Shown here: positions 30,385 to 39,434 of the stretch, one piece after another
How the letters are laid out: the number at the start of each line of letters is the position of its first letter
Position numbering within the stretch: the stretch's first letter is position 1
DNA from: Rhodoferax sp.
GTDB lineage: Bacteria; Pseudomonadota; Gammaproteobacteria; Burkholderiales; Burkholderiaceae_C
Assembly: GCA_030682475.1 (NCBI GenBank)
Contig: JAUXOA010000011.1
Span: forward strand, 1 to 64,000
Reading direction: 5' to 3'
Length of the DNA stretch: 64,000 nt
The notes under the pieces: generated by a model
Database searches by the model: none
The model's input: the letters and a program-made list of their open reading frames with translations, nothing else
What the model was told of the DNA's origin: nothing
Translations under genes and position numbers: made by a program

Positions 30385-30409
30385 CGGCGCACGGCGCCCC
30401 CCACACAGC

Positions 30410-31981
30410 GTGAGCGACCCGGTCCTCATCTTGTCCCACATCACCAAGCGCTTTGGCGCTTTGGTTGCCAACGACGACATCTCTTTGCAACTCAAAGCGG
30501 GTGAAGTATTGGCCTTGTTGGGCGAGAACGGGGCCGGTAAATCCACGCTGGTGTCGATACTTTTCGGGCATTACACCGCTGATGCGGGGCAGATTGAGGT
30601 CTTTGGCAAGCCGCTGCAAGCAGGCGACCCCAAGGCCGCGCTGGCGGCGGGTATTGGCATGGTGCACCAGCACTTCACGCTGGCCGACAACCTGAGCGTG
30701 CTCGACAACGTGATGATGGGGTCGGAGCCGCTGTGGCAACCGTTTACCCGGCGCCGCGCGGCACGCGCCAAACTGATGGGCGTAGCGCAGCGCTTTGGCC
30801 TGGGCATTGACAGCGCCGCCAAAGTGGGCAGCCTGTCGGTCGGCGAGCGCCAGCGCGTCGAGATTCTCAAAGCTCTGTACCGGGGTGCGCGCATTTTGAT
30901 TCTGGACGAACCGACCGCAGTGCTGACGCCGCAGGAGAGCGAAGCCTTGTTTGAGGTGCTGGCGCAGATGGTGGCGCAGGGGCTGTCCATCATCTTCATC
31001 AGCCACAAGCTCGGTGAGGTGCTGCGCGTGTCGCACCGCATTGCGGTGCTGCGCGCGGGCAAGCTGGTGGCGCAGGCCGACGCCAAAGACACCACGCAGG
31101 CGCAACTGGCGCAGTGGATGGTGGGCCACGCTATTGCAGCGCCGCAGCGCCACCCGGCGCAACAGGTAGGCGCGCTCGTCTGCGAGCTGCATCAGGTCAG
31201 TACCGGCAGCGGGCGTGAGCGGCTCAATAAAGTGTCGCTCACGCTGCACAGTGGCGAGATCGTCGCCATTGCCGGCGTCTCCGGCAACGGGCAAGTCGCG
31301 CTGGCGGAACTGCTCAGTGGCACGCGCCACGCCAGCGCTGGCCGTGTCGAGTTCTTGGGTAAAGCGCTGCCGGCGCAGCCGGCGCAATTGGTCGCACTCG
31401 GTGTGGCGCGCATTCCCGAAGACCGCCACGCTGTCGGTGTCGTCGGTGATTTGCCGGTGTGGGAAAACGCCGTCTCGGAGCGCTTGCGCAGCCCTGCTTT
31501 TTCCCGTTTTTCATGGGTGCGGCGCCGTGCGGCACACGCCTATGCGCAGCGCGTGATGGAGGCCTTCGACGTGCGCGGTGCTGGCGCAGCCGCCCCGGCC
31601 CGCTCGCTGTCGGGTGGCAACATGCAAAAGCTGATTCTGGGACGCGCCCTGTTGCACCCTGACAGCAAGGCCGGCAACCAGGCCAGCACCACGCCCCAAC
31701 TCATCATTGCCCACCAGCCGACCTGGGGCCTGGACATTGGTGCGGTGGCCTCTGTGCAGGCGCAGTTGATTGCCGCACGCGATGCGGGCGCGGCGGTGTT
31801 GCTCATTTCCGATGACCTGGACGAGGTGCTGACTCTGGGCGACCGCGTGGCGGTGATGCATGGCGGCAACTTGAGCGAGGCCCGGCCGGCACTGGACTGG
31901 GGCCGTGAAGCGATTGGTCTGGCGATGGCTGGCAGCGCTGGCGATCATGACGAACACGTACCCCAAGAGATGCCGGCATGA
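30410..31981 (+). CDS. Nucleoside ABC transporter, fused double ATP-binding protein
   Basis: A 523-residue protein with two ABC domains, as in sugar- and nucleoside-type importers. The first half has Walker A LGENGAGKSTL and signature LSVGERQRVEILKAL. The second has a looser GVSGNGQVALAELLSG and signature LSGGNMQKLILGRAL. The Walker B of the first half is ILILDEPTAVLTPQE. The start is taken as GTG 30410 (MSDPVLILSHITKRFG); the frame runs further upstream, but only through the repeat at 30313-30384. The end overlaps the permease gene (ATGA). Confidence 0.9.
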   Translation: MSDPVLILSHITKRFGALVANDDISLQLKAGEVLALLGENGAGKSTLVSILFGHYTADAGQIEVFGKPLQAGDPKAALAAGIGMVHQHFTLADNLSVLDNVMMGSEPLWQPFTRRRAARAKLMGVAQRFGLGIDSAAKVGSLSVGERQRVEILKALYRGARILILDEPTAVLTPQESEALFEVLAQMVAQGLSIIFISHKLGEVLRVSHRIAVLRAGKLVAQADAKDTTQAQLAQWMVGHAIAAPQRHPAQQVGALVCELHQVSTGSGRERLNKVSLTLHSGEIVAIAGVSGNGQVALAELLSGTRHASAGRVEFLGKALPAQPAQLVALGVARIPEDRHAVGVVGDLPVWENAVSERLRSPAFSRFSWVRRRAAHAYAQRVMEAFDVRGAGAAAPARSLSGGNMQKLILGRALLHPDSKAGNQASTTPQLIIAHQPTWGLDIGAVASVQAQLIAARDAGAAVLLISDDLDEVLTLGDRVAVMHGGNLSEARPALDWGREAIGLAMAGSAGDHDEHVPQEMPA

Positions 31982-33039
31982 GACTCGAAAAACGCAGCCA
32001 AAGTTCAACCCTGGCCCTGCTGCTGGCGCCCCTGGGTGCCGTGCTGTTCACCCTGCTGGTCAGCGCCTTGCTGGTGCTGTGGGCCGGTGCCCCGGTGGGC
32101 CAGACCTATGGCCTGCTGCTGCAAGGCGGCTTTGGATCGGTCTTCGCTTTGAGTGAAACCCTGACCCGCGCCATCCCGCTGATGCTCACCGGTCTGGCCG
32201 CCACGGTGGCTTTCAAGGCCCGTCTCTTCAACATTGGCGCCGAGGGCCAGCTCTATGTCGGCGCGATGGCTGCGGTTGCCGTCGGCGGGCTGCATGGCGG
32301 CACCGGCTTGGCACTGCCATCCTATGCCTTGTTTCCCCTCATGCTGCTGGCCGCCGCGCTGGCCGGCGCCCTGCTGCTGCTGGGCCCGGCGCTGATGAAG
32401 GCCAGGCTGGGCGTGGATGAAGTCGTTACCACTTTGCTGCTGAATTTCATTGTGTTGCTGCTGGTGTCGCTCATGCTCGACGGCCCCATGAAAGATCCGA
32501 GCGCCATGGGCTGGCCGCAAAGCGTGGCCTTAGGCGGTGAACTCGAACTCTCCAAACTGATTCCCCAAACCCGCGTCCACACCGGCCTGCTGTGGGCCTG
32601 CACTTTGTCCGTGGGGCTGTGGCTGCTGATGAAATACACGGTGCTGGGTTTTGACATCCGCGCTGTCGGCGCCAACGCGCGCGCTGCTGCTTTTGCCGGT
32701 GTGCCGGTGACGCGCACCGTGGTGCTGGTGGCTCTGCTGTCAGGCGGTCTGGCCGGCTTGGCTGGGGCCATCGAGGTGGCCGGGCGCACCGGCTACCTGA
32801 CGCTGGACATGTCGCCCGGCTACGGCTACTCGGGCATTGTGATCGCCATGCTGGCTGCCCTGCACCCGCTGGGCGTGATTGCCGCCAGTGTGTTTGTGGC
32901 AGGCGTGCTGGTGGGGGCCGACAGCATGAGCCGCGCTGTGGGCGTACCGACTTTTATTGCCGATGTGATCGTCGCCGCGTCGCTGCTCTCCGTGCTGGTG
33001 GCCACGCTGCTGACGCAATACCGGGTGAAGTGGCGATGA
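31978..33039 (+). CDS. Nucleoside ABC transporter permease 1
   Basis: A 353-residue membrane protein of the BPD_transp_2 (branched-chain/ribose-like) family. It has about ten hydrophobic segments and the conserved FNIGAEGQLYVGA and VDEVVTTLLLNFIVLLL blocks found in nucleoside transporter permeases. It overlaps the ATPase gene by 4 bp upstream and the second permease by 4 bp downstream, so it is tightly coupled. Confidence 0.9.
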   Translation: MRLEKRSQSSTLALLLAPLGAVLFTLLVSALLVLWAGAPVGQTYGLLLQGGFGSVFALSETLTRAIPLMLTGLAATVAFKARLFNIGAEGQLYVGAMAAVAVGGLHGGTGLALPSYALFPLMLLAAALAGALLLLGPALMKARLGVDEVVTTLLLNFIVLLLVSLMLDGPMKDPSAMGWPQSVALGGELELSKLIPQTRVHTGLLWACTLSVGLWLLMKYTVLGFDIRAVGANARAAAFAGVPVTRTVVLVALLSGGLAGLAGAIEVAGRTGYLTLDMSPGYGYSGIVIAMLAALHPLGVIAASVFVAGVLVGADSMSRAVGVPTFIADVIVAASLLSVLVATLLTQYRVKWR

Positions 33040-33959
33040 TGGAGCTGTTCGACATCCTGGCCAACCCGTCCTTCTGGGAGGCGGTGCTGCGCATTGCGAC
33101 GCCGCTGATTCTGGGCACATTGGGGGTGCTGCTGTGCGAGCGCGCTGGCGTGCTGAACCTGGGCATTGAAGGCATCATGGTCGCCGGGGCTTTTACCGGC
33201 TGGCTGGCGGTCTACGCCGGTGCGCCGCTGTGGTTGGGCGTGGCGGTGGCGGCGCTCACGGGTGCCGTATTGGGTTTGCTGCACGCCTTTTTGACCGTCG
33301 GACTGGCGCTGTCGCAGCATGTGTCGGGGCTGGGCATCACCCTGCTGGCGACGGCCTTGAGTTATTACGGCTACCGCGTGAGCTTTCCCAAAGTCGATAC
33401 ACCACCGACCATCACCCCGTTTGCCGGAATGGACTGGCTGGGCCTGCCGATTCTGGCGCAGCAAACCCCGCTCACGCTGCTGGCCTTGCTGCTGGTGCCG
33501 CTGATCGGCTACACGCTGTACCGCACGCCCATCGGTCTGGCGCTGCGCATGGTGGGCGAGAATCCGCAGGCCGCCGAAAGCCAGGGCGTGTCGGTGGCGG
33601 CCATGCGCACTGGCGCGATTGTGGCGGGCTCGGCGCTGATGGGCGTGGCGGGTTCTTTCCTCACCCTGTCGGCCTTCAACGCCTTCTTTTTCAACATGGT
33701 CAACGGGCGCGGCTGGATCTGCGTCGCGCTGGTGGTGTTTGCCTCGTGGCGACCCGGCAAAGCGCTGCTGGGTGCCTTGCTGTTTGCATTTTTTGACGCC
33801 TTGCAACTGCGCCTGCAACAATCGGGCTCCGCCGTGCTGCCCTACCAGTTGTACCTGATGCTGCCTTATGTGCTGTCGATCGTGGCGCTGGTGCTGGTGG
33901 CGCGCAAAGCCAGCTACCCGCAGGCGCTGATGAAACCGTACCGCAAAGGTGAACGCTGA
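33036..33959 (+). CDS. Nucleoside ABC transporter permease 2
   Basis: A 307-residue permease, partner of the preceding one. It has LGVLLCERAGVLNLGIEGIMVAGAF, the family block of the second subunit, and the characteristic VGENPQAAESQGVSVAAMRTGAI near the cytoplasmic loop. The start is the ATG of the ATGA overlap; a second ATG follows immediately. It is the last importer gene; a 188-bp gap and then the type I restriction operon follow, with the cytosine deaminase gene only after that. Confidence 0.9.
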   Translation: MMELFDILANPSFWEAVLRIATPLILGTLGVLLCERAGVLNLGIEGIMVAGAFTGWLAVYAGAPLWLGVAVAALTGAVLGLLHAFLTVGLALSQHVSGLGITLLATALSYYGYRVSFPKVDTPPTITPFAGMDWLGLPILAQQTPLTLLALLLVPLIGYTLYRTPIGLALRMVGENPQAAESQGVSVAAMRTGAIVAGSALMGVAGSFLTLSAFNAFFFNMVNGRGWICVALVVFASWRPGKALLGALLFAFFDALQLRLQQSGSAVLPYQLYLMLPYVLSIVALVLVARKASYPQALMKPYRKGER

Positions 33960-34147
33960 GACTGCGGGACTGGACGCCGCAAGCGGCTAGTCCCAGTGAG
34001 CGAAGCGAACGACTCGAAGATGGATTGACACCGGCGCCTGGGAAAGGGTGGCGGTCGTTTTGGCCCCAGACGCCCGACCCGTCAAGGGCATAATCATCTG
34101 CGGCACCCGGGAGAGGCGCCATTGCACCGACAACAATAAATGACTCA

Positions 34148-36283
34148 ATGACCGCTAACGCTTTCCACAACATTTCCCAAATCGAATCCAGCCTGTGGGA
34201 AGCTGCGGACCAGCTTCGCGCCAACTCCAAGCTGACCAGCAGCGAATACTGCATGCCGGTGCTGGGCGTCATCTTCTTGCGCCACGCCACCAACCGCTAC
34301 CAGTCGGCGCTGAAGGCGATTGAAGCTGACCAGCTTGACGGCAAGATGCCCAAACGTCCCCTGGGCAAGGCCGATTTCATCAAGCGCCGCGCGTTGATGC
34401 TCCCCGTTGCGGCCCGTTACGACACCCTGCTCAAGCTGCCCTCCGGTGCCAATCTGGGTACGGCACTGGTCGAGGCCATGAACGCCATTGAGGCTGACTT
34501 CCCGCCACTGGCTGGCCAGTTGCCCAAGGACTACGACCGGTTTGAAAACAAGTTGCTGGAAGACCTGCTGCGCAGCTTTGATTCCGAAGCCCTGCGCCAT
34601 GCCACTGGCGACGTGTTTGGCCGCATCTATGAATATTTCCTGATGAAGTTCGCCATGCAGGGCGCGCAGGATAACGGCGAATTCTTCACCCCACCGTCGC
34701 TGGTGCAGACCCTGGTCAACGTGATTGAGCCTGACCACGGCGTGGTCGCCGATTTGGCCTGCGGTTCCGGCGGCATGTTCGTCCAAAGCAGTCACTTCAT
34801 CGAGCATGAAGGGCTGGACACCATGAAACGGGTCACCTTCTACGGGCAAGAAAAGACCGCCACCACCATCCGTCTGGCCAAGATGAACCTGGCCGTGCAT
34901 GGGTTGGAAGGCGACATTCTGGAAGCCAACACCTTCTATGACGACCTGCACCGCCTGCAGGATGGCCGCTCGCTGTGGGGCAATGTTGACTTCATGATGG
35001 CCAACCCACCGTTCAACGTGGACATGGTCGATGCCGAGCGCGTCAAGGATGACCGCCGCCTGCCGTTTGGCCTGCCCGGCGTCAACAAGGACAAGCGCGT
35101 CTCCAACGGCAATTACCTGTGGATTTCGTACTTTCACAGCTACCTCTCAAGTACGGGCCGGGCCGGCTTTGTCATGTCGTCCCAAGCCAGCAGCGCCGGC
35201 CATGGTGAAAAAGAAGTCCGGCGCAAACTGATTCAAACCGGCGATGTCGATGTGATGGTCGCCATCCGCTCCAACTTCTTCTACACCCGCACGGTGCCGT
35301 GTGAGCTGTGGCACTTTGACCGTTCCAAGCCGGCCGAGCGCAAAGACCAGGTCTTGATGCTCGATGCGCGGGCCGTTTACCGCAAGGTCACGCGCAAGAT
35401 TTACGACTTTTCACCCGAGCAACAGGCCAATCTGGCGGCCATCATCTGTCTCTATCGTGGCCAGCAAAAACGCTTTCTCCATCTGGTGCAGGACTACGTG
35501 GCACGGCTTGCCATTGAGGCGGCGGCCATTGCGCCCGCACTCACCCAGTTCGAGACGACGCTGACGACCTGCCACACACCGCTGGCCGCCTTCATTGACA
35601 GCGTGCGCACGTTGGATGCGCTGCCCCCGGATAAGCGCCAGTCCGTCGCCGAGGCTTTGGCTGAGTGGATGAGCGCGGCCACAGCCTATGCCACCGACCG
35701 CGCCACGTTGGTGAGCGGACTGGCCGCATTCTGCAAGCCACTGGCCAAAGTGCCGCCACAGACCAACGACGCCCAGCACAAAGCCCGGCAAGCGTTCGAT
35801 CCGCTGGCGGAATCCGCACGCGGATTGATCAAGCAGATCGACCTGCTCTACAAGCTCGCGGCTCGCACGGCACAACTGGCGCAGGAACTGGCCACGGTTG
35901 ACGCTGCTGCCGAGTTCTTCGACCGCCGCGCCACCAGCAAACTCATCAAGCAACTCGACGAAGAGCGCAAGGCCGCTGTCGAACAGCTCAGGGCCGCTGC
36001 CTACTTGCACCGCCAGATCGCCTGGCTGCAAGACCGCTTCCCCCAGGCCGTTATGCAGGACGTGCCGGGCCTGTGCAAGGTTGTCACCCGCGCCGAGATC
36101 GAAGCAGCAGACTGGAGCCTGACCCCAGGCCGCTTTGTGGGCGTCGCCCCGGCGGAGGTGGATGAGGACTTCGACTTCGAGCAGACCCTGCGCGACATTC
36201 ATGTGGAGCTGGCCGACCTGAACCGCGAGGCCGTGGATTTGGCAGCGAAGATTCAGGAGAACTTTGAGGAGTTGGGGGTATGA
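34148..36283 (+). CDS. hsdM: Type I restriction-modification system, DNA methylase subunit
   Basis: A 711-residue N6-adenine methylase. The helical N-terminal domain (SSLWEAADQLRANSKLTSSEY) is followed by an AdoMet-binding core with motif I DLACGSGG at residues 202-209 and the catalytic NPPF at 286-289. Beyond about residue 430 it carries an extra, charged, probably coiled-coil C-terminal part, longer than the usual 500-550 residues of HsdM. It acts with HsdS for methylation and with HsdR for cleavage. Its stop overlaps a 49-codon frame. Confidence 0.93.
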   Translation: MTANAFHNISQIESSLWEAADQLRANSKLTSSEYCMPVLGVIFLRHATNRYQSALKAIEADQLDGKMPKRPLGKADFIKRRALMLPVAARYDTLLKLPSGANLGTALVEAMNAIEADFPPLAGQLPKDYDRFENKLLEDLLRSFDSEALRHATGDVFGRIYEYFLMKFAMQGAQDNGEFFTPPSLVQTLVNVIEPDHGVVADLACGSGGMFVQSSHFIEHEGLDTMKRVTFYGQEKTATTIRLAKMNLAVHGLEGDILEANTFYDDLHRLQDGRSLWGNVDFMMANPPFNVDMVDAERVKDDRRLPFGLPGVNKDKRVSNGNYLWISYFHSYLSSTGRAGFVMSSQASSAGHGEKEVRRKLIQTGDVDVMVAIRSNFFYTRTVPCELWHFDRSKPAERKDQVLMLDARAVYRKVTRKIYDFSPEQQANLAAIICLYRGQQKRFLHLVQDYVARLAIEAAAIAPALTQFETTLTTCHTPLAAFIDSVRTLDALPPDKRQSVAEALAEWMSAATAYATDRATLVSGLAAFCKPLAKVPPQTNDAQHKARQAFDPLAESARGLIKQIDLLYKLAARTAQLAQELATVDAAAEFFDRRATSKLIKQLDEERKAAVEQLRAAAYLHRQIAWLQDRFPQAVMQDVPGLCKVVTRAEIEAADWSLTPGRFVGVAPAEVDEDFDFEQTLRDIHVELADLNREAVDLAAKIQENFEELGV

Positions 36284-36429
36284 GCGTCGCAAATTGCTGT
36301 GCTTTGTGTAGCTACCTGCGCACGCTCCACGAGGGCTGCGGAAGTCTTTCATGTCGAATCAGTTCACACAATGAATCACGCTTAGTCGAATTGCAATTTG
36401 CCTTGAAGGCGGCGGAGTTTGCGGAATGA
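36280..36429 (+). CDS. Small coupled frame between hsdM and hsdS (hypothetical, 49 aa)
   Basis: An uninterrupted 49-codon frame starts with the ATG of an ATGA overlap on the hsdM stop. It ends with the TGA of a second ATGA overlap on the hsdS start. The product would be cysteine-rich at its N-terminus (MSVANCCALCSYLRTLHEGC) and end in LQFALKAAEFAE. I recognise no family. The exact 4-bp overlaps at both ends are what a translated, coupled operon gene would show; a chance frame that carries ribosomes to hsdS is the alternative. Confidence 0.4.
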   Translation: MSVANCCALCSYLRTLHEGCGSLSCRISSHNESRLVELQFALKAAEFAE

Positions 36430-37631
36430 CAACTTGGGACTCTGTGGCCTTGGGCGATCTATGCTCGCTTATCACTGATGGCAAGCATGGTGACTGCACC
36501 GACGAACAAGACTCAGGCTATTACTTCGTCAGCGCCAAAGATGTTCGAGACGGGCATATTTATTACAAGAATGCACGACAGATCCGGGAAGCAGACTTTG
36601 CAGAAACCCACCGCCGCACTGATTTGCGGGCCGGGGACGTGCTGATAACAAACAGCGGCACGATCGGGCGGCTAGCGGTCGCAAGCAATGACGATGTGAC
36701 CAGTAAGACGACTTTTCAAAAAAGCGTCGCCATTCTCAAGCCGCACATTGACAGAGTAACTTCTAGATTCTTGTATTACTCCCTGGCCGCCAATGCTGAG
36801 GTTTTGACGAATGCTGCTGGAGGGGCTGCACAAAAGAATCTACTTTTGGGGGATTTACGACGCATTGCGATTCCAGTTCCCAAATTGATCATCCAGTACC
36901 AAATTGCGAACTTCCTCTCTACCTACGACGATCTGATCGAAAACAACCGCCGCCGCATGGCCCTGCTGGAAGATTCCGCCCGGTTTCTCTACCGCGAATG
37001 GTTTGTCCGCCTGCGCTTCCCCGGTTATGAACACACCCCTATCGTTGATGGCGTGCCGCAGGGTTGGGAGCGGAAAACGCTGGGCGAGGTTGCGCGCATC
37101 AACCAAACCAGCCTTGGCGGCACATTCGACGGCGAAATTGAGTACATCGATATCGCCTCGGTCTCCCCGAACTCGATCAATGAAACTACCCGGCATCAGT
37201 TCCGTGATGCGCCTGGCCGAGCCCGACGAGTCGTTCGACACGGCGACATAATTTGGTCCTGTGTCCGCCCGAATCGGCGTTCACATGCGGTGATCTGGCA
37301 ACCTTCCGAGAACCTCATCGCCTCGACGGGTTTCGTCGTAATTTCTCCGGTTTCGTTACCCGCATCATTTTTTTATCAAACCGTCACCACGGATTTGTTC
37401 GTCGGGTATTTGGAGACCCATGCCAAAGGCGCTGCTTACCCGGCTGTGGTCGCTGGCGATTTCGAACGGACCGATCTTCTTGTACCTCCGTCTGCGTTGC
37501 TAACGGCGTTCAATGAGTTTGCAGAACCCCTGCTGTCCCAAGCTCATAACCTACGCATGCAAAACCAAAAACTCCGCACCGCTCGCGACCTGCTGCTGCC
37601 ACGCCTGATGAGCGGAGAACTCGCCGTATGA
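36426..37631 (+). CDS. hsdS: Type I restriction-modification system, specificity subunit
   Basis: A 401-residue specificity protein with two target-recognition domains (about 1-165 and 215-365). Each is followed by a conserved helical spacer: YDDLIENNRRRMALLEDSARFLYREWF and NLRMQNQKLRTARDLLLPRLMSGEL. The two domains read the halves of a bipartite DNA site; the site itself cannot be predicted here. The first recognition domain region is A+T-richer than its surroundings, as common for these swapped modules. Its end overlaps the next gene (ATGA). Confidence 0.92.
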   Translation: MTTWDSVALGDLCSLITDGKHGDCTDEQDSGYYFVSAKDVRDGHIYYKNARQIREADFAETHRRTDLRAGDVLITNSGTIGRLAVASNDDVTSKTTFQKSVAILKPHIDRVTSRFLYYSLAANAEVLTNAAGGAAQKNLLLGDLRRIAIPVPKLIIQYQIANFLSTYDDLIENNRRRMALLEDSARFLYREWFVRLRFPGYEHTPIVDGVPQGWERKTLGEVARINQTSLGGTFDGEIEYIDIASVSPNSINETTRHQFRDAPGRARRVVRHGDIIWSCVRPNRRSHAVIWQPSENLIASTGFVVISPVSLPASFFYQTVTTDLFVGYLETHAKGAAYPAVVAGDFERTDLLVPPSALLTAFNEFAEPLLSQAHNLRMQNQKLRTARDLLLPRLMSGELAV

Positions 37632-39268
37632 CCCTCGAAGACCAGTACACCGACCTCAAATCCCTGCGCACCGTCACCGGCAAGACGGCCGATTGGGAAG
37701 CGCTGGCGAAAGACTGCGTGTGTTTTGCCAATGGGGCCGGTGGCCGCTTGTTGATCGGCATGGAAGACGGGGTCGCATTGCCGCCTGCCGGTCAGGTGGT
37801 GCCGCCGGAATTGCTGGATCGGCTGCGCAAACGCATCGGTGAATTGACGGTGAATGTGCAGGCACTGCCGAGCTTGCTGCGCGCGGCCAATGGCGGCGAG
37901 TTCATCGAGCTCGTCATTGAGCGCGCACCCGGCGTGGCATCCACCCGCGATGGACGCTATTTCCTGCGGGTGGGTGACAGTTGTCAGCCGGTGCTGGGTG
38001 ACGATGTGCTGCGTCTGGCCAACGAGCGGCCGGGGTGCCCCTGGGAAGTCATGGACAGCGGCGTGTCGCGTATCGCTGCGGACGCTGAAAAGTTCGCTCA
38101 CTTTGTTCAAGGCATACGGGCCTCCGGCCGGGTCAAGGATTCCGTCAAAGAAAAGAGTGCCGATGAGCTGATAACGCATTACGGTCTGGCACAAGGCGGC
38201 ACGCTGACCCGCTTGGGCGTGCTGCTGCTGGGCACCACCGCTGACCGTCGCGCATTGGGCACTGCGCCGCTGGTGCAGGCGATCAAATACGACGAGCAGG
38301 GCCAAAAAATCAACAAGTGGGTTTGGGACGACTGCGCGCTGTCGCCGGTCGAACTGGTCGATTCCATCTGGCGCGAGGTGCCGGATTTTCGGGAGAGCTA
38401 CGAGGTGGCCGAAGGTTTGTACCGGCGCAGCGTACCGGCCTATGACGAGAAGGTGGTGCGCGAGTTGCTGGTCAATGCGCTGGTCCATCGCCCATACACG
38501 CAACAAGGCGACATCTACCTCAATCTGCACCCGGAACGGCTTGAAGTCGTCAACCCTGGACGCCTGCCGCTGGGGGTGACGCCCCGCAATATGCTGCACG
38601 CCAGCCGCCGCCGCAATGAAGGCTTGGCACGGGTGTTTCACGATCTGGGTCTGATGGAGCGTGAAGGCAGCGGTTTCGATTTGATTTACGACCGTCTGCT
38701 GTCGCAAGGTCGCCCGGCACCCGTGCCGGAAGAAGGCGCTGACTGGGTCAAGGTGACGATCCAGCGGCGCATCGTCAAGCCGGAAGTCATGCGGCTATTG
38801 ACGGAAGCCGACGAACGCTTTCAACTGACCCAACGCGAGCGCATCACGCTCGGAGCCCTGGCGCAAACCGAAGGCATGACAGCCCGTGAGTTGGGCTCCG
38901 TGCTGGAGACCCATGGCGCGGATGAACTGGCTGGCTGGTTGGGGCGCTTGCAGGCGCTGGCTTTGGTGCAAAGTACGGGTCGTACCCAGGGCACCCGCTA
39001 CTTCGTCGATCCGACTTTGCTGCGTGGTGCCGAGCTAAAAATTCCAACCACCCTGCTTCGCATCGAGCCGCACCGGTTGATGGAACTCATCCGTGAAGAC
39101 TTGCGGCGTTACCCGCGCTCGAAAATTGGCGAGATTGGCGGCCGCATTGGTCCGGAGCTGAATCGGTCGCAACTCAAGCGGGCACTGGCGGAGTTGGTCG
39201 GGCTTTCTGTTGTGGTCATGGAGGGCGCGCGCAACGGTGCGCGCTATCGGCTGGCGGATGAAAGATGA
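37628..39268 (+). CDS. AlbA_2/Schlafen-type ATP-binding protein within the hsd operon
   Basis: A 546-residue protein. The N-terminal AlbA_2 (Schlafen-AlbA) domain, residues about 10-130, includes WEALAKDCVCFANGAGGRLLIGMEDG. A GHKL-type ATPase segment follows around residues 275-330 (VRELLVNALVHRPYTQQGDIYL and VVNPGRLPLGVTPRN), and the C-terminal region looks winged-helix (RERITLGALAQTEGMTARELGS). Such proteins are often labelled RecG-like or transcriptional regulators and recur in type I restriction operons; their role is not settled. It starts in an ATGA overlap with hsdS and is followed by the repeat cluster before hsdR. Confidence 0.8.
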   Translation: MTLEDQYTDLKSLRTVTGKTADWEALAKDCVCFANGAGGRLLIGMEDGVALPPAGQVVPPELLDRLRKRIGELTVNVQALPSLLRAANGGEFIELVIERAPGVASTRDGRYFLRVGDSCQPVLGDDVLRLANERPGCPWEVMDSGVSRIAADAEKFAHFVQGIRASGRVKDSVKEKSADELITHYGLAQGGTLTRLGVLLLGTTADRRALGTAPLVQAIKYDEQGQKINKWVWDDCALSPVELVDSIWREVPDFRESYEVAEGLYRRSVPAYDEKVVRELLVNALVHRPYTQQGDIYLNLHPERLEVVNPGRLPLGVTPRNMLHASRRRNEGLARVFHDLGLMEREGSGFDLIYDRLLSQGRPAPVPEEGADWVKVTIQRRIVKPEVMRLLTEADERFQLTQRERITLGALAQTEGMTARELGSVLETHGADELAGWLGRLQALALVQSTGRTQGTRYFVDPTLLRGAELKIPTTLLRIEPHRLMELIREDLRRYPRSKIGEIGGRIGPELNRSQLKRALAELVGLSVVVMEGARNGARYRLADER

Positions 39269-39277
39269 CGCGTTTCC

Positions 39278-39407
39278 ATTTGGCTCAAATGGCCTCCAAT
39301 CGAGCCAAATTTTTGGTCGCGCCGAGCCAAATAGCCGGGCCATGCATGGCCAAGTCGTTGTTTTTACGGCTATTTTTGGTTTTTCGTACGTGCCAAATGA
39401 GCCAAAT
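39278..39407. repeat. Cluster of GAGCCAAAT repeats upstream of hsdR
   Basis: Direct copies of GAGCCAAAT are at 39302-39310, 39324-39332 and 39399-39407. A variant GTGCCAAAT abuts the last one (39390-39398), and an inverted copy ATTTGGCTC is at 39278-39286. All fall within 130 bp in the gap before hsdR, apart from none inside coding sequence. The first two direct copies are 22 bp apart, about two helical turns. This looks like a multi-site operator, or iteron-like binding array. Confidence 0.7.
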
Positions 39408-39434
39408 CCAGGCCAATAGGTGAGCTAATAACAC

